Below are positions 1 through 6,941 of a stretch of DNA of 64,000 nt, in pieces (position 1 is the stretch's first letter; the number at the start of each line of letters is the position of its first letter). This DNA is from Paludibacteraceae bacterium (GTDB lineage: Bacteria; Bacteroidota; Bacteroidia; Bacteroidales; Paludibacteraceae). The position numbers and the translations under genes are program-made. The stretch covers positions 1-64,000 of the forward strand of contig JAKSNG010000003.1 of assembly GCA_024400125.1 (NCBI GenBank), read 5' to 3'. The notes below the pieces were generated by a model that was given only the letters and a program-made list of their open reading frames with translations, did no database searches and was not told where the DNA came from.

Positions 1-86
1 TAAAACCTCTTAACGAATTTAATAAAGATTTGACTATGCAAGAAATAGATAATGCCAAACAGATAAATATTTACAAATCAAAATAA
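1..86 (+). CDS. C-terminal tail of an upstream gene (partial)
   Basis: Frame 3 is open from the window edge to a TAA at 84-86 and encodes 27 residues rich in Lys, Asn and Asp. The next gene starts 9 bp later at 96, so this is probably the end of a gene in the same operon. Too little is present to name it, and chance openness over 27 codons cannot be excluded. Confidence 0.45.
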   Translation, partial: KPLNEFNKDLTMQEIDNAKQINIYKSK

Positions 87-95
87 AATTTACGT

Positions 96-1355
96 ATGAA
101 TTTACTACCATCTTTCCCCCTTCCCAATGGGTATAATACCGCCAATCAGTATCTCATAGACTTGGTTTTAGGCGGTGCGAATCGGTTATATAAAGATACA
201 TTTACACCGGAAGTGACAATACGAATAAAACGTGAACTGGCAATTATTCGCCGGCAGAAAATGGCGGACTATTTCCTTATTTATTGGGATTTGGCTCGTT
301 TTGCAAAAGAAAACAATATTCTGTTTGATTGTAGCGTTGGAAGAGCAATTTGTGGTATCGTGCCATATTGTTTAGGGATTACTACAATAAATCCTATCCA
401 AGCAGGTTTTCTTTCTGAACATTTTCTATATGGTAATGAGGATAAATTACAGATATTTTTCAGTTGTCAAGAGTCTCGTAAAGAAGAAGTTGTAAATTAC
501 TTATTTTCCAAGTTTGGTGAAGATTATGTTAGTTATATGCAAACAAGTTCAAGTGATGGAAAATATCACGGTCTAAGTACTGGGCAAATTCTTATAACAC
601 CTCAACCTCTCAAAAAGTATTTTACCTTGACTGAATTCAAGGGGAAGATTGTGCCCGAAAAAGAAGCGAAAGAAATCAACGAGGCAGGTTTTTCTATTTT
701 TTATGTAGACGGCAAAAGCCAATTAGATAGGTTTGCAAAAATATTAGCATCTATTCCTGACCAATTTGATTTGACACAAATCCCTTTGGATAATCAAGAT
801 GTTTTGGATGAACTATATCATCCTTCTATCAAAAGTACATGGTATATGAGGAAACGTAAGGAAGTTTATTTGCCTGAAATTCAGGAGAAAACTTTTGACA
901 ATTTGGTTGTTATGTATGCGTTGATGAACCAAGATGATGACACTGCTATATACACCTATATTCAATGTACAAACAAACGTTGGAAACCTATTGAAAGGCA
1001 TCCTTTATTGGCACCATTTCTTCAATCCACTTATGGAGTTTGGGTCTATCCGGAGCAAACTTTAGAGATGCTGAAAAATGTTTGTGAATTAAGAGATACT
1101 GAGGCATATCAATTGTATATGTATCACTATCCGACCACCGAGCAGATTAAATCGTACGAACAAAAAGCTCGAGAAAATGCAGAAAAGAAAGGTCTGTCAG
1201 AAGAAGATATAGAAGAGATTTTTAGAGAAAGATGGTCTCATAAATGGAAAGCGTGGAAAAAAGATAGTTATCTTGAATGTTTGAATATCTATCAAGATAC
1301 TTGGTTAAAAGTGCATTATCCTAATGAATATGCCAATGCTATAAACAATTTATAA
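96..1355 (+). CDS. DnaE-like protein, degenerate DNA polymerase III alpha core
   Basis: 419 residues that follow the order of motifs in the catalytic core of bacterial replicative polymerase DnaE, whose full length is about 1150 residues. Residues 57-65 (ADYFLIYWD) match the palm motif YFLIVxD. Residues 81-96 (VGRAICGIVPYCLGIT) match the PGRGSAAGSLVAYALGIT motif. HGLSTGQILITPQPL at 158-172 matches HAAGVVIS-PL. The 224-239 stretch (FDLTQIPLDNQDV) matches IDLDxIPLDD, STYGVWVYPEQ at 311-321 matches TYGVxVYQEQ, and TWLKVHYPNEY at 402-412 matches TAWLKAHYPxEF. The PDIDVDF motif that supplies two catalytic Asp is replaced by LQIFFSC (118-124), so polymerase activity is unlikely. PHP, tau-binding and OB domains are absent. 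It is followed 11 bp later by a small membrane protein. Homology is my reading of motif order; the role is unknown (scaffold, decoy or relic). Confidence 0.75.
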   Translation: MNLLPSFPLPNGYNTANQYLIDLVLGGANRLYKDTFTPEVTIRIKRELAIIRRQKMADYFLIYWDLARFAKENNILFDCSVGRAICGIVPYCLGITTINPIQAGFLSEHFLYGNEDKLQIFFSCQESRKEEVVNYLFSKFGEDYVSYMQTSSSDGKYHGLSTGQILITPQPLKKYFTLTEFKGKIVPEKEAKEINEAGFSIFYVDGKSQLDRFAKILASIPDQFDLTQIPLDNQDVLDELYHPSIKSTWYMRKRKEVYLPEIQEKTFDNLVVMYALMNQDDDTAIYTYIQCTNKRWKPIERHPLLAPFLQSTYGVWVYPEQTLEMLKNVCELRDTEAYQLYMYHYPTTEQIKSYEQKARENAEKKGLSEEDIEEIFRERWSHKWKAWKKDSYLECLNIYQDTWLKVHYPNEYANAINNL

Positions 1356-1366
1356 AACATACATCT

Positions 1367-2017
1367 ATGCAAACTAAAACTAAATTTAAACTTGTTCGCT
1401 ATGCTGTGGGCATTATTGCAGCCATTGTTTGGTATTTATGCAAAGACAAAGGCGGCAACCCTGTTGTTCAAGAAGTTGCCGGAATAATTGCTATCTTGGC
1501 ACTCTTTGGACGCTTGATTTGGAGATTTTTATTTCATTCCACTAAAACAGATGCGCCTGCAAGTTCTTCTACCATAGCAACTATAAGTAACACTTCCGAA
1601 GCGAAAAGGATGTCCCCGAGTAAACCAAATGTCGGTTTAGGTGGCGGAGGACCTACTGGCATGATACCTTTCCCATTTATGGAAAAGAATTTTTATAACA
1701 GATATGGTAAACATATTTTAGTTTTAAAAGGGGATAGTTTCTATTCTATGGATGGTAATCCGTGGGCTTTTATTGCCAAAGATGGAGGCATATACTCCAG
1801 TCAAAGGCAAGAGCAGATTGGTTGGTGGAAGGATAATTGGGTAATAGGTTTGGATGCGTGCTATGCTTTTTATTGTGATGCATCCAAAGGAGGACCCGCT
1901 CAACCTGCGAACCAACCTGTTATGCCACATTCAGCACTAAAAGCTCCCATCCGTTATTTAACACCTGCCACTCCTATTTGTCCGCCGTTGAGCATTTCTT
2001 GGTCGTCTATGCAATAA
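1367..2017 (+). CDS. Two-helix membrane protein of unknown function
   Basis: 216 residues. Two hydrophobic stretches near residues 10-27 and 35-56 should cross the inner membrane, leaving a soluble C-terminal part of about 150 residues. A low-complexity linker (Ser/Thr/Lys, then GLGGGGPTG) joins them to a Trp- and aromatic-rich region containing short strand-like segments (residues 110-175), and the tail is Pro-rich. I do not recognise the family. It starts 11 bp after the DnaE-like gene and probably shares its transcript; the next gene has its own promoter. Confidence 0.6.
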   Translation: MQTKTKFKLVRYAVGIIAAIVWYLCKDKGGNPVVQEVAGIIAILALFGRLIWRFLFHSTKTDAPASSSTIATISNTSEAKRMSPSKPNVGLGGGGPTGMIPFPFMEKNFYNRYGKHILVLKGDSFYSMDGNPWAFIAKDGGIYSSQRQEQIGWWKDNWVIGLDACYAFYCDASKGGPAQPANQPVMPHSALKAPIRYLTPATPICPPLSISWSSMQ

Positions 2018-2022
2018 ATAAA

Positions 2023-2054
2023 TTTGCATATATCAAAATAATTTTGTAATTTTG
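2023..2054 (+). promoter_or_regulatory. Bacteroidetes-type promoter for the 2092 gene
   Basis: TTTG at 2023-2026, a 20-bp spacer and TAATTTTG at 2047-2054 match the TTTG-N19-21-TAnnTTTG consensus of the Bacteroidetes primary sigma factor. The -33 box is extended to TTTGCATATATCAAA, a motif shared with three other promoters here. Confidence 0.75.
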
Positions 2055-2091
2055 CAGAAAATTTTGTTTAACCATATAAAATATTAGTATT

Positions 2092-2925
2092 ATGGCACGC
2101 ATTTTAGGAAACAAACTAGAACAAGAATTGCTAGGCAATGGGAAATATGCAAAGATTTTCCAAACAATCAAGGAAAATCCTGATTTATCAGCAGAAATGC
2201 GTGAATCAGAACTAATTGTCTATTATAAGAAAGGAAAAATACTATCTCTTACTGCAAGTCACCCTTCAATTTTGGCGGATGGCTACTACAAAAAAGAGAA
2301 AGGAGATCAATTTAAAGAGACGCGAAATACTTTATTACGCCGATTAGACACAAGACCATCTTCTTATTTTGAATTGGCAATGCAATTAATGGATTGCCAT
2401 GGTGATAAGAAAGAATTTACTATTCAACAGAATATCGCCAATCAAAACATCAGCAATGATGGGGATTATATCGTTTTAGATATGGAATATCAATATAAAC
2501 AAGGACAAATCAATAAAGAAGAACGAGTTGTTGATAAAACACGCATTGATTTAGTTGCTGTGGAAAAAGAGACAAATGATATTGTTTTGTTTGAGTTAAA
2601 ACAAGGATGTGGCGCATTAGAAGAATCTTCTGGATTAGAAGATCATATCAACAAGACTACTAAATTGATTAACGATGCTAATGCTAATAAAGATTTACAT
2701 GAAGACATTATCAAAATTTGGGAACAAAAATATCGTTTGGGATTAATAAATATACCTGCGCCAACAACTTTAGGCAAGATGAAAATGATGTTCATTTTTG
2801 CTTACTTTGCACAAAGAGAAAAAGAGTTTTACGATAAAATGATTGTAGATTTGGGGAAAAAGATGGATGTTCCTAAAACGATTTATTTTGATTTGACACC
2901 CAAATTCCAATTGGTAAAACCCTAA
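2092..2925 (+). CDS. PD-(D/E)XK nuclease-like protein
   Basis: 277 residues, no signal peptide or membrane segment. The C-terminal half has a restriction-endonuclease-fold signature: D153 in RIDLVAV, a turn, then E168 and K170 in IVLFELK, each on a hydrophobic strand. A Glu in an upstream helix (residues 36-42) could complete the site. The N-terminal half (residues 1-110) is charged and has no motif I know. It has its own promoter and lies 60 bp before a second, unrelated PD-(D/E)XK-like gene. Nuclease fold is likely; the target (invading DNA, repair substrate) is unknown. Confidence 0.6.
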   Translation: MARILGNKLEQELLGNGKYAKIFQTIKENPDLSAEMRESELIVYYKKGKILSLTASHPSILADGYYKKEKGDQFKETRNTLLRRLDTRPSSYFELAMQLMDCHGDKKEFTIQQNIANQNISNDGDYIVLDMEYQYKQGQINKEERVVDKTRIDLVAVEKETNDIVLFELKQGCGALEESSGLEDHINKTTKLINDANANKDLHEDIIKIWEQKYRLGLINIPAPTTLGKMKMMFIFAYFAQREKEFYDKMIVDLGKKMDVPKTIYFDLTPKFQLVKP

Positions 2926-2985
2926 CTCTATGACCATCACCATTTTACAGAGAGAAAAAATAATGTATCAAATTATTGACTAAAT

Positions 2986-4005
2986 ATGAAATTGAAATCA
3001 GTGTCGAAAAAGTTTGCTAATGACGAAAAAGCGAAACAAATTCGTTTGCTAAGTTCTTCTATTTTTGAAGGTGCTAGAAGTGGAGGATATGCGATGCTAC
3101 CAGTCGGGAAGAACAAAGAATTACGACCTGTTTATTTCCCATTCATTCTTGTGCCAGAGGATAGTATCAAAAATCTTTATGCTCCTATTCGACAGGAAGT
3201 TCTTGATTATTTTGAAAGATATGATATTGCTTGGTGGAATCAATCTGTGGATCACTATTTCCCAACAGGTCAATTATTATCATCACAAAATCATTGCTTA
3301 AATCATCTGTTTGCTATCCGAAAGGATTATGATGCCGTGCTTGCAATGATTAATGCGCTCTCTGATAGATATAAATTTGAATGTGTTTTGCCATCTCCTT
3401 TGGATAAAAAGGAGTGGTGTGTTGTTGATTCTAAAAAGTTTGAGCAGCCAAACTACATCACTTTTGAATTTGCTTTAGCAAATAAAACATTATTAGGAGA
3501 ACGAGGAAATTCAAGAGGTGCAAAGTGTACCTCTGTAGATGCATTAATTTATGCTCAAAGTGTGGACGGAAAAAGAATTTTAATTCCTATTGAATGGAAA
3601 TATACTGAAGCATATAAACCTTTACATAGGGCATCGCAAGCAAGTATAAATAGGTATCCACCACTTATAGACGATAATTCTACTTTGCAAGAATGGTTAG
3701 AGATGTATGAGTATGATCCATATTATGAGTTTGCTCGTCAGGAATTGTTTATGGAACAGATTATCAAAAGACATCCACACACTATAGATGAAGCATTAAT
3801 GGCCGATGATTATCTACATATCATTGTTTGCCCTCAGGAGCATAAAGAATTAAGAGATGCCATTTTTGATTTCAAAGGAACACTTAGATTTCCATGGAAA
3901 TTGGAGTGTAAAAGTCAACAAGAATTATTGGCACCCCTAAAAGAAAGTAACGACTCAAAACTAAAAGCATTAATCAATTATTTAGAAGAACGCTATTGGA
4001 ATTAA
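2986..4005 (+). CDS. Putative restriction endonuclease-like protein (PD-(D/E)XK fold)
   Basis: 339 residues, soluble. A clear PD-(D/E)XK signature sits at D185 (SVDALIY) and E203-x-K205 ([12 protein letters not shown]). The IEWKYTEAY segment resembles the family annotated as PGN_0703-type putative restriction endonucleases in Porphyromonas; that match is from memory. No methyltransferase or specificity subunit is adjacent, so it is not a classic type II pair. It is 60 bp downstream of the 2092 gene and may be co-transcribed. An intervening 17-codon frame (2930-2983, ATG to TAA) could be a leader or a leftover. Confidence 0.65.
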   Translation: MKLKSVSKKFANDEKAKQIRLLSSSIFEGARSGGYAMLPVGKNKELRPVYFPFILVPEDSIKNLYAPIRQEVLDYFERYDIAWWNQSVDHYFPTGQLLSSQNHCLNHLFAIRKDYDAVLAMINALSDRYKFECVLPSPLDKKEWCVVDSKKFEQPNYITFEFALANKTLLGERGNSRGAKCTSVDALIYAQSVDGKRILIPIEWKYTEAYKPLHRASQASINRYPPLIDDNSTLQEWLEMYEYDPYYEFARQELFMEQIIKRHPHTIDEALMADDYLHIIVCPQEHKELRDAIFDFKGTLRFPWKLECKSQQELLAPLKESNDSKLKALINYLEERYWN

Positions 4006-4018
4006 AAAAATTGCAACT

Positions 4019-4147
4019 ATGATTATCACTACTACACCGACCATTGAAGGTCACACGATTAAAGAGTACAAAGGGCTCGTTTCCGGCGAGGTTATCTTTG
4101 GAATGAACTTTGTCAAGGACTTCTTCGCTTCAATACATGTAAAATGA
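4019..4147 (+). pseudogene. YbjQ/UPF0145 family, truncated N-terminal fragment
   Basis: ATG at 4019 opens a 42-codon frame beginning [11 protein letters not shown] and continuing with [10 protein letters not shown] and FVKDFFASI, the start of YbjQ (UPF0145) heavy-metal-binding-domain proteins of about 105 residues. The frame diverges and stops (TGA 4145-4147) just after FASI, so the C-terminal 60 residues are lost. The sequence beyond belongs to another gene fragment, which points to a deletion junction near 4140-4175. Confidence 0.75.
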
Positions 4148-4171
4148 AAAAGATTAATAATACTCTGAAGA

Positions 4172-4300
4172 AAAACTCTTGCTCTCATTGATTCACGTAT
4201 TCCTTTTGTAATAAATCCTGCACTACAAAAAGCGAATCGGCATGCTGCATCCCTAATGACTATGAATGATTGGGACAAGCAAATGACCTTATTAAAATAA
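4172..4300 (+). pseudogene. Unidentified C-terminal gene fragment
   Basis: An open stretch follows a TGA at 4166-4168 and has no plausible start codon. It encodes about 42 residues including ALIDSRIPFVINPALQKA and HAASLMTMNDWDKQ, ending in TAA at 4298-4300. Composition and codon use look protein-coding. I do not recognise the family. It reads as the 3' end of a gene whose front was deleted and joined to the YbjQ fragment. Confidence 0.45.
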
Positions 4301-4344
4301 GTGGACATCACAAAGATTTTAGACTGCAAAATAACCTATACACC

Positions 4345-4465
4345 GAATTTTATGGTTTGTAAAAATAAGCATTATCAATCGTGCTTATTTTTATTTTCCA
4401 TTATAAATCACTGAAAATCAACTCATTGTGGCGTGAAAATAAGAAGGAGTATATGAGTTTTATCC
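4345..4465 (+). repeat. 121-bp direct repeat, copy 1 (relic of an ATPase gene 3' end)
   Basis: Positions 4345-4465 match 6225-6345 with three mismatches by eye. The repeat starts with GAATTTTATGGTTTGTAA, encoding the last residues EFYGL-stop of the DUF4143 ATPase gene, followed by its terminator and 3' flank. Copy 1 therefore looks like the remaining end of a second ATPase gene whose body was deleted. Confidence 0.85.
4361..4392 (+). terminator. Terminator hairpin in repeat copy 1
   Basis: AAAAATAAGCAT, 8-nt loop, GTGCTTATTTTT forms a 12-bp stem with one G-T pair, with A and T tracts on both sides, so it could act in both directions. It has no intact gene in front of it now. Confidence 0.6.
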
Positions 4466-4594
4466 CAAAAACTGCAATATTTCTGCTAACATAAAAGCAA
4501 TAAATACACCATTATCACCAACTTTATCGCTTTGCGCTATTGACTCATAATACGCCTCCTGATTGGCATACACCATATTCTCAATAGGCAAATC
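4460..4594 (-). pseudogene. Fic/Fido family protein, C-terminal fragment
   Basis: The minus strand encodes about 44 residues from 4594 to a TAA at 4462-4460: DLPIENMVYANQEAYYES followed by SDKVGDNGVFIAFMLAEIL. This matches the C-terminal end of Fic-domain proteins (pattern PIExxIYxxQxxYYxAxxxSDxxGDxTxFIEFML). The HPFxxGNGR catalytic region is absent; upstream of GAT (4594-4592) the frame has a stop (TAA 4597-4595). Its last codons run into the end of the 121-bp repeat. Confidence 0.65.
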
Positions 4595-4728
4595 TTATCC
4601 AATGATGGAACTTGCCTTATCAACTCTACGCGTTAATTGTTGTTGGTGTATGAAAAAATAAAAATAAGACAAGAAAAAACGTTTTTTTTGCTAAAAAGTA
4701 TAATTTATTGAAAATAAGTGGTAAAATA
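4595..4728. other. AT-rich spacer without a recognisable gene
   Basis: Between the Fic fragment and the ATPase promoter I see no open frame with coding character on either strand. It is A/T-rich with short runs such as AAAAATAAGAC. Confidence 0.5.
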
Positions 4729-4760
4729 TTTGCTTATTTCGAAAAAAATATGTAATTTTG
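4729..4760 (+). promoter_or_regulatory. Promoter of the DUF4143 ATPase gene
   Basis: TTTG 4729-4732, 20-bp spacer, TAATTTTG 4753-4760. Transcription would start near 4766, downstream of the in-frame ATG at 4758, which decides for the start codon at 4779. Confidence 0.75.
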
Positions 4761-4778
4761 CAAAAAATTTTTAGTCTT

Positions 4779-6242
4779 ATGGAATATACAGAACTTTTGG
4801 AAAGACAAATTATCGGTCGCTTGCGAGTGGATAACCCTTGGTGGACTGAAGGAGAGATACCTTTTTTCTATAAAGATATGACTCCGCGTTTGTATTTGGA
4901 TATTTTTTACCCTCTGGTGAAGGATACCGACTTGAAGCGTGCTATGATTTTGATGGGTCCTCGCCGTGTAGGTAAAACGGTTATGCTCTATCATACCATT
5001 CAGCGTCTAATTGATGATGGCGTTCCTGCACAGAACATCATATACATCTCGGTGGAGACACCTATATATAATAAGATATATCTAGAGCAGCTTTTCAATC
5101 TTTCCAAACAAACTCTTGGCAAAATAGACGGGGACCAATCTACCTATTATGTTTTCTTTGATGAGATTCAGTACCTTAAGGATTGGGAAGTTAATCTCAA
5201 GTCGTTGGTTGATACATACAAGAATGTGAAGTTCGTGGCATCTGGTTCTGCTGCGGCTGAACTGAAAAAACGTAGTGATGAAAGCGGGGCTGGACGTTTT
5301 ACGGACTTTAGCCTCCCTCCACTGACTTTTTATGAATATATCCATTTGAAAGGGTATGGACAACTCATGATCCCTCAAACCATGTCATGGAGTAACGAAT
5401 CTGTTCCCTATTGGGGAACTGTCGATGTGGAAAAACTTAATTCTTTATTTATTGATTACATTAACTTTGGAGGTTATCCCGAGGTGGTATTTAATGAAAA
5501 AATTCAAGAAAATCCTGGGCAATTTATTCGGCATGATATTATTGACAAGGTACTTCTACGTGACTTACCAAGCTTATATGGCATTCAGGATGTACAAGAG
5601 CTGAACTCTTTATTCACAATGATTGCCTATCATTCTGGGAAGCAGTTTTCGTATGAGAGTATGTCTAAAGAATCTGGAGTGCGTAAGGACTTGCTAAGAA
5701 AATATATTGCCTATTTGGAAGCTGCATTTTTAATCAAGGTGGTGCATCGTACAGATGATACAGCCAAACGTTATCAACGTGAGGTGAGTTTTAAAATCTA
5801 TCTGACTAATCCGTCACTTCGTTGCGCCCTTTTTCAACCTATTCGCGAAACGGATGAGGAGATTGGAGACTTGATAGAAACTGCAGTTTATGCTCAGTGG
5901 ATACCTCGACAAGGAACGGATATCTCTTTTGCAAACTGGCGATTGAATAGTAAAGAACATGGAGAGGTGGATATTGTCGGAATAGATGTAGCAAAGCAAA
6001 AACCTCATTGGGGAGTGGAAATCAAATGGAGTGATCGATATGCTGAATATCCAGGGGAATTAGAGTCGTTGCTATGGTATATTCCACGAAATGGATTGAA
6101 AGAGGCGATAGTTACCACTAAGACATTGACAATAGATAAACAGATGGATTTTGTTCGCTTGCACTTCTTGCCAGTAGCCTGCTATGCATATACTGTAGGT
6201 GAGAATACATTGAAGCAGGCACAAGAATTTTATGGTTTGTAA
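4779..6242 (+). CDS. AAA ATPase with DUF4143 domain
   Basis: 487 residues. The N-terminal ATPase domain has a Walker A motif MGPRRVGKTVML near residues 58-69 and a Walker B motif YVFFDEIQYL near residue 125, followed by an ASGSAA sensor-like segment. The C-terminal half has the DUF4143 pattern with a PD-(D/E)XK-like end: GEVDIVG, then HWGVEIKWSDRY. Such proteins are common, often in several copies, in Bacteroidales genomes; their role is not settled, with links to toxin-antitoxin-like and defence functions proposed. The start at 4779 (MEYTELLERQ) is chosen because the promoter's -7 box overlaps the earlier ATG at 4758. The gene's 3' end and terminator are duplicated upstream at 4345-4465. Confidence 0.85.
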   Translation: MEYTELLERQIIGRLRVDNPWWTEGEIPFFYKDMTPRLYLDIFYPLVKDTDLKRAMILMGPRRVGKTVMLYHTIQRLIDDGVPAQNIIYISVETPIYNKIYLEQLFNLSKQTLGKIDGDQSTYYVFFDEIQYLKDWEVNLKSLVDTYKNVKFVASGSAAAELKKRSDESGAGRFTDFSLPPLTFYEYIHLKGYGQLMIPQTMSWSNESVPYWGTVDVEKLNSLFIDYINFGGYPEVVFNEKIQENPGQFIRHDIIDKVLLRDLPSLYGIQDVQELNSLFTMIAYHSGKQFSYESMSKESGVRKDLLRKYIAYLEAAFLIKVVHRTDDTAKRYQREVSFKIYLTNPSLRCALFQPIRETDEEIGDLIETAVYAQWIPRQGTDISFANWRLNSKEHGEVDIVGIDVAKQKPHWGVEIKWSDRYAEYPGELESLLWYIPRNGLKEAIVTTKTLTIDKQMDFVRLHFLPVACYAYTVGENTLKQAQEFYGL

Positions 6243-6345
6243 AAATAAGCACTATCAATCGTGCTTATTTTTATTTTTCATTGTAAATCACTGAAAATCA
6301 ACTCATTGTGGCGTGAAAATAAGAAGGAGTATATGAGTTTTATCC
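6225..6345 (+). repeat. 121-bp direct repeat, copy 2
   Basis: Partner of 4345-4465, offset 1880 bp. This copy is in its original setting: it covers the last five codons and stop of the ATPase gene, the terminator hairpin and about 70 bp of 3' flank. Confidence 0.85.
6241..6272 (+). terminator. Terminator of the ATPase gene
   Basis: AAAAATAAGCAC, loop TATCAATC, GTGCTTATTTTT: a perfect 12-bp stem ending in a T run, directly after the stop codon. Confidence 0.8.
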
Positions 6346-6438
6346 AAAAATTAGGCTTATTTTACGCTAAAAAACATGTCTGTTTAGATAAAAAAATCTA
6401 TCTTTTTTCCTAAAAAGTGCACTTTTTTTGTACTCCTA

Positions 6439-6470
6439 TTTGCATATATCAAATAAATGTTGTAATTTTG
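6439..6470 (+). promoter_or_regulatory. Promoter of yraN-mnmG
   Basis: TTTG 6439-6442, 20-bp spacer, TAATTTTG 6463-6470, again with the extended TTTGCATATATCAAA form. It places the transcript start near 6476, so yraN must start at 6495 and not further upstream. Confidence 0.75.
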
Positions 6471-6494
6471 TGCGCAAAATTAGTTTGCCGAATT

Positions 6495-6938
6495 ATGCCC
6501 ATACCACAACATATTATTACAGGACGGAGAGGGGAAGAACATGCCGCACAAGTGATGCGCAAAAAAGGATACACCATCATCACTACCAATTGGCGATTAG
6601 GACACCTCGAAATGGATATAATATGCGGAAATAAAAAAGAAATAGTTTTCGTGGAAGTCAAAACACGTACCTCTAACTTCGGAAATAAAACACCCGAAGA
6701 ATATGTGGATAACGTTAAACAACGCAGATTAATAGCAGCCGGTAACGCCTACATTAAATACTACCACGAAGAACGAAGACCTCGATTCGACATCATCGGA
6801 ATAACAATCAAAGACGGTGAAATCGTGGAAACAACACACATAGAAAATGCCTTTCATCCACACGCCAAAACAATCAACAAACAGAGTTTCTCGAGTGAAT
6901 GGAAATGGCAACACCGCAACAAAGTAATAAGCAAATAA
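6495..6938 (+). CDS. yraN: YraN family (UPF0102) endonuclease-like protein
   Basis: 147 residues, close to the usual 115-150 of the family. The predicted Holliday-junction-resolvase-like nuclease fold is visible in GRRGEEHAAQVMRKKGYTI, NWRLGHLEMDIIC and IVFVEVKTRT, with the E-x-D and E-V-K residues in place. Molecular function is not well established; genes of this family often sit near DNA or RNA processing genes. It is followed by mnmG after 3 bp, so the two are almost certainly one transcript. The start at 6495 follows from the promoter position. Confidence 0.9.
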   Translation: MPIPQHIITGRRGEEHAAQVMRKKGYTIITTNWRLGHLEMDIICGNKKEIVFVEVKTRTSNFGNKTPEEYVDNVKQRRLIAAGNAYIKYYHEERRPRFDIIGITIKDGEIVETTHIENAFHPHAKTINKQSFSSEWKWQHRNKVISK

Positions 6939-6941
6939 GAT

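Noticed and set aside
96-1355. The DnaE-like gene as a working replicative or translesion polymerase
   Set aside because: The catalytic aspartate motif and most domains of DnaE are missing.
4051-4329. Minus-strand 92-codon frame in the fragment region
   Set aside because: It is antisense to the YbjQ start and the other C-terminal fragment, whose plus-strand codons look like real protein.
4345-6345. Insertion sequence or composite transposon around the ATPase
   Set aside because: No transposase, no terminal inverted repeats and no target-site duplication; the repeat is part of the ATPase gene's own 3' end.
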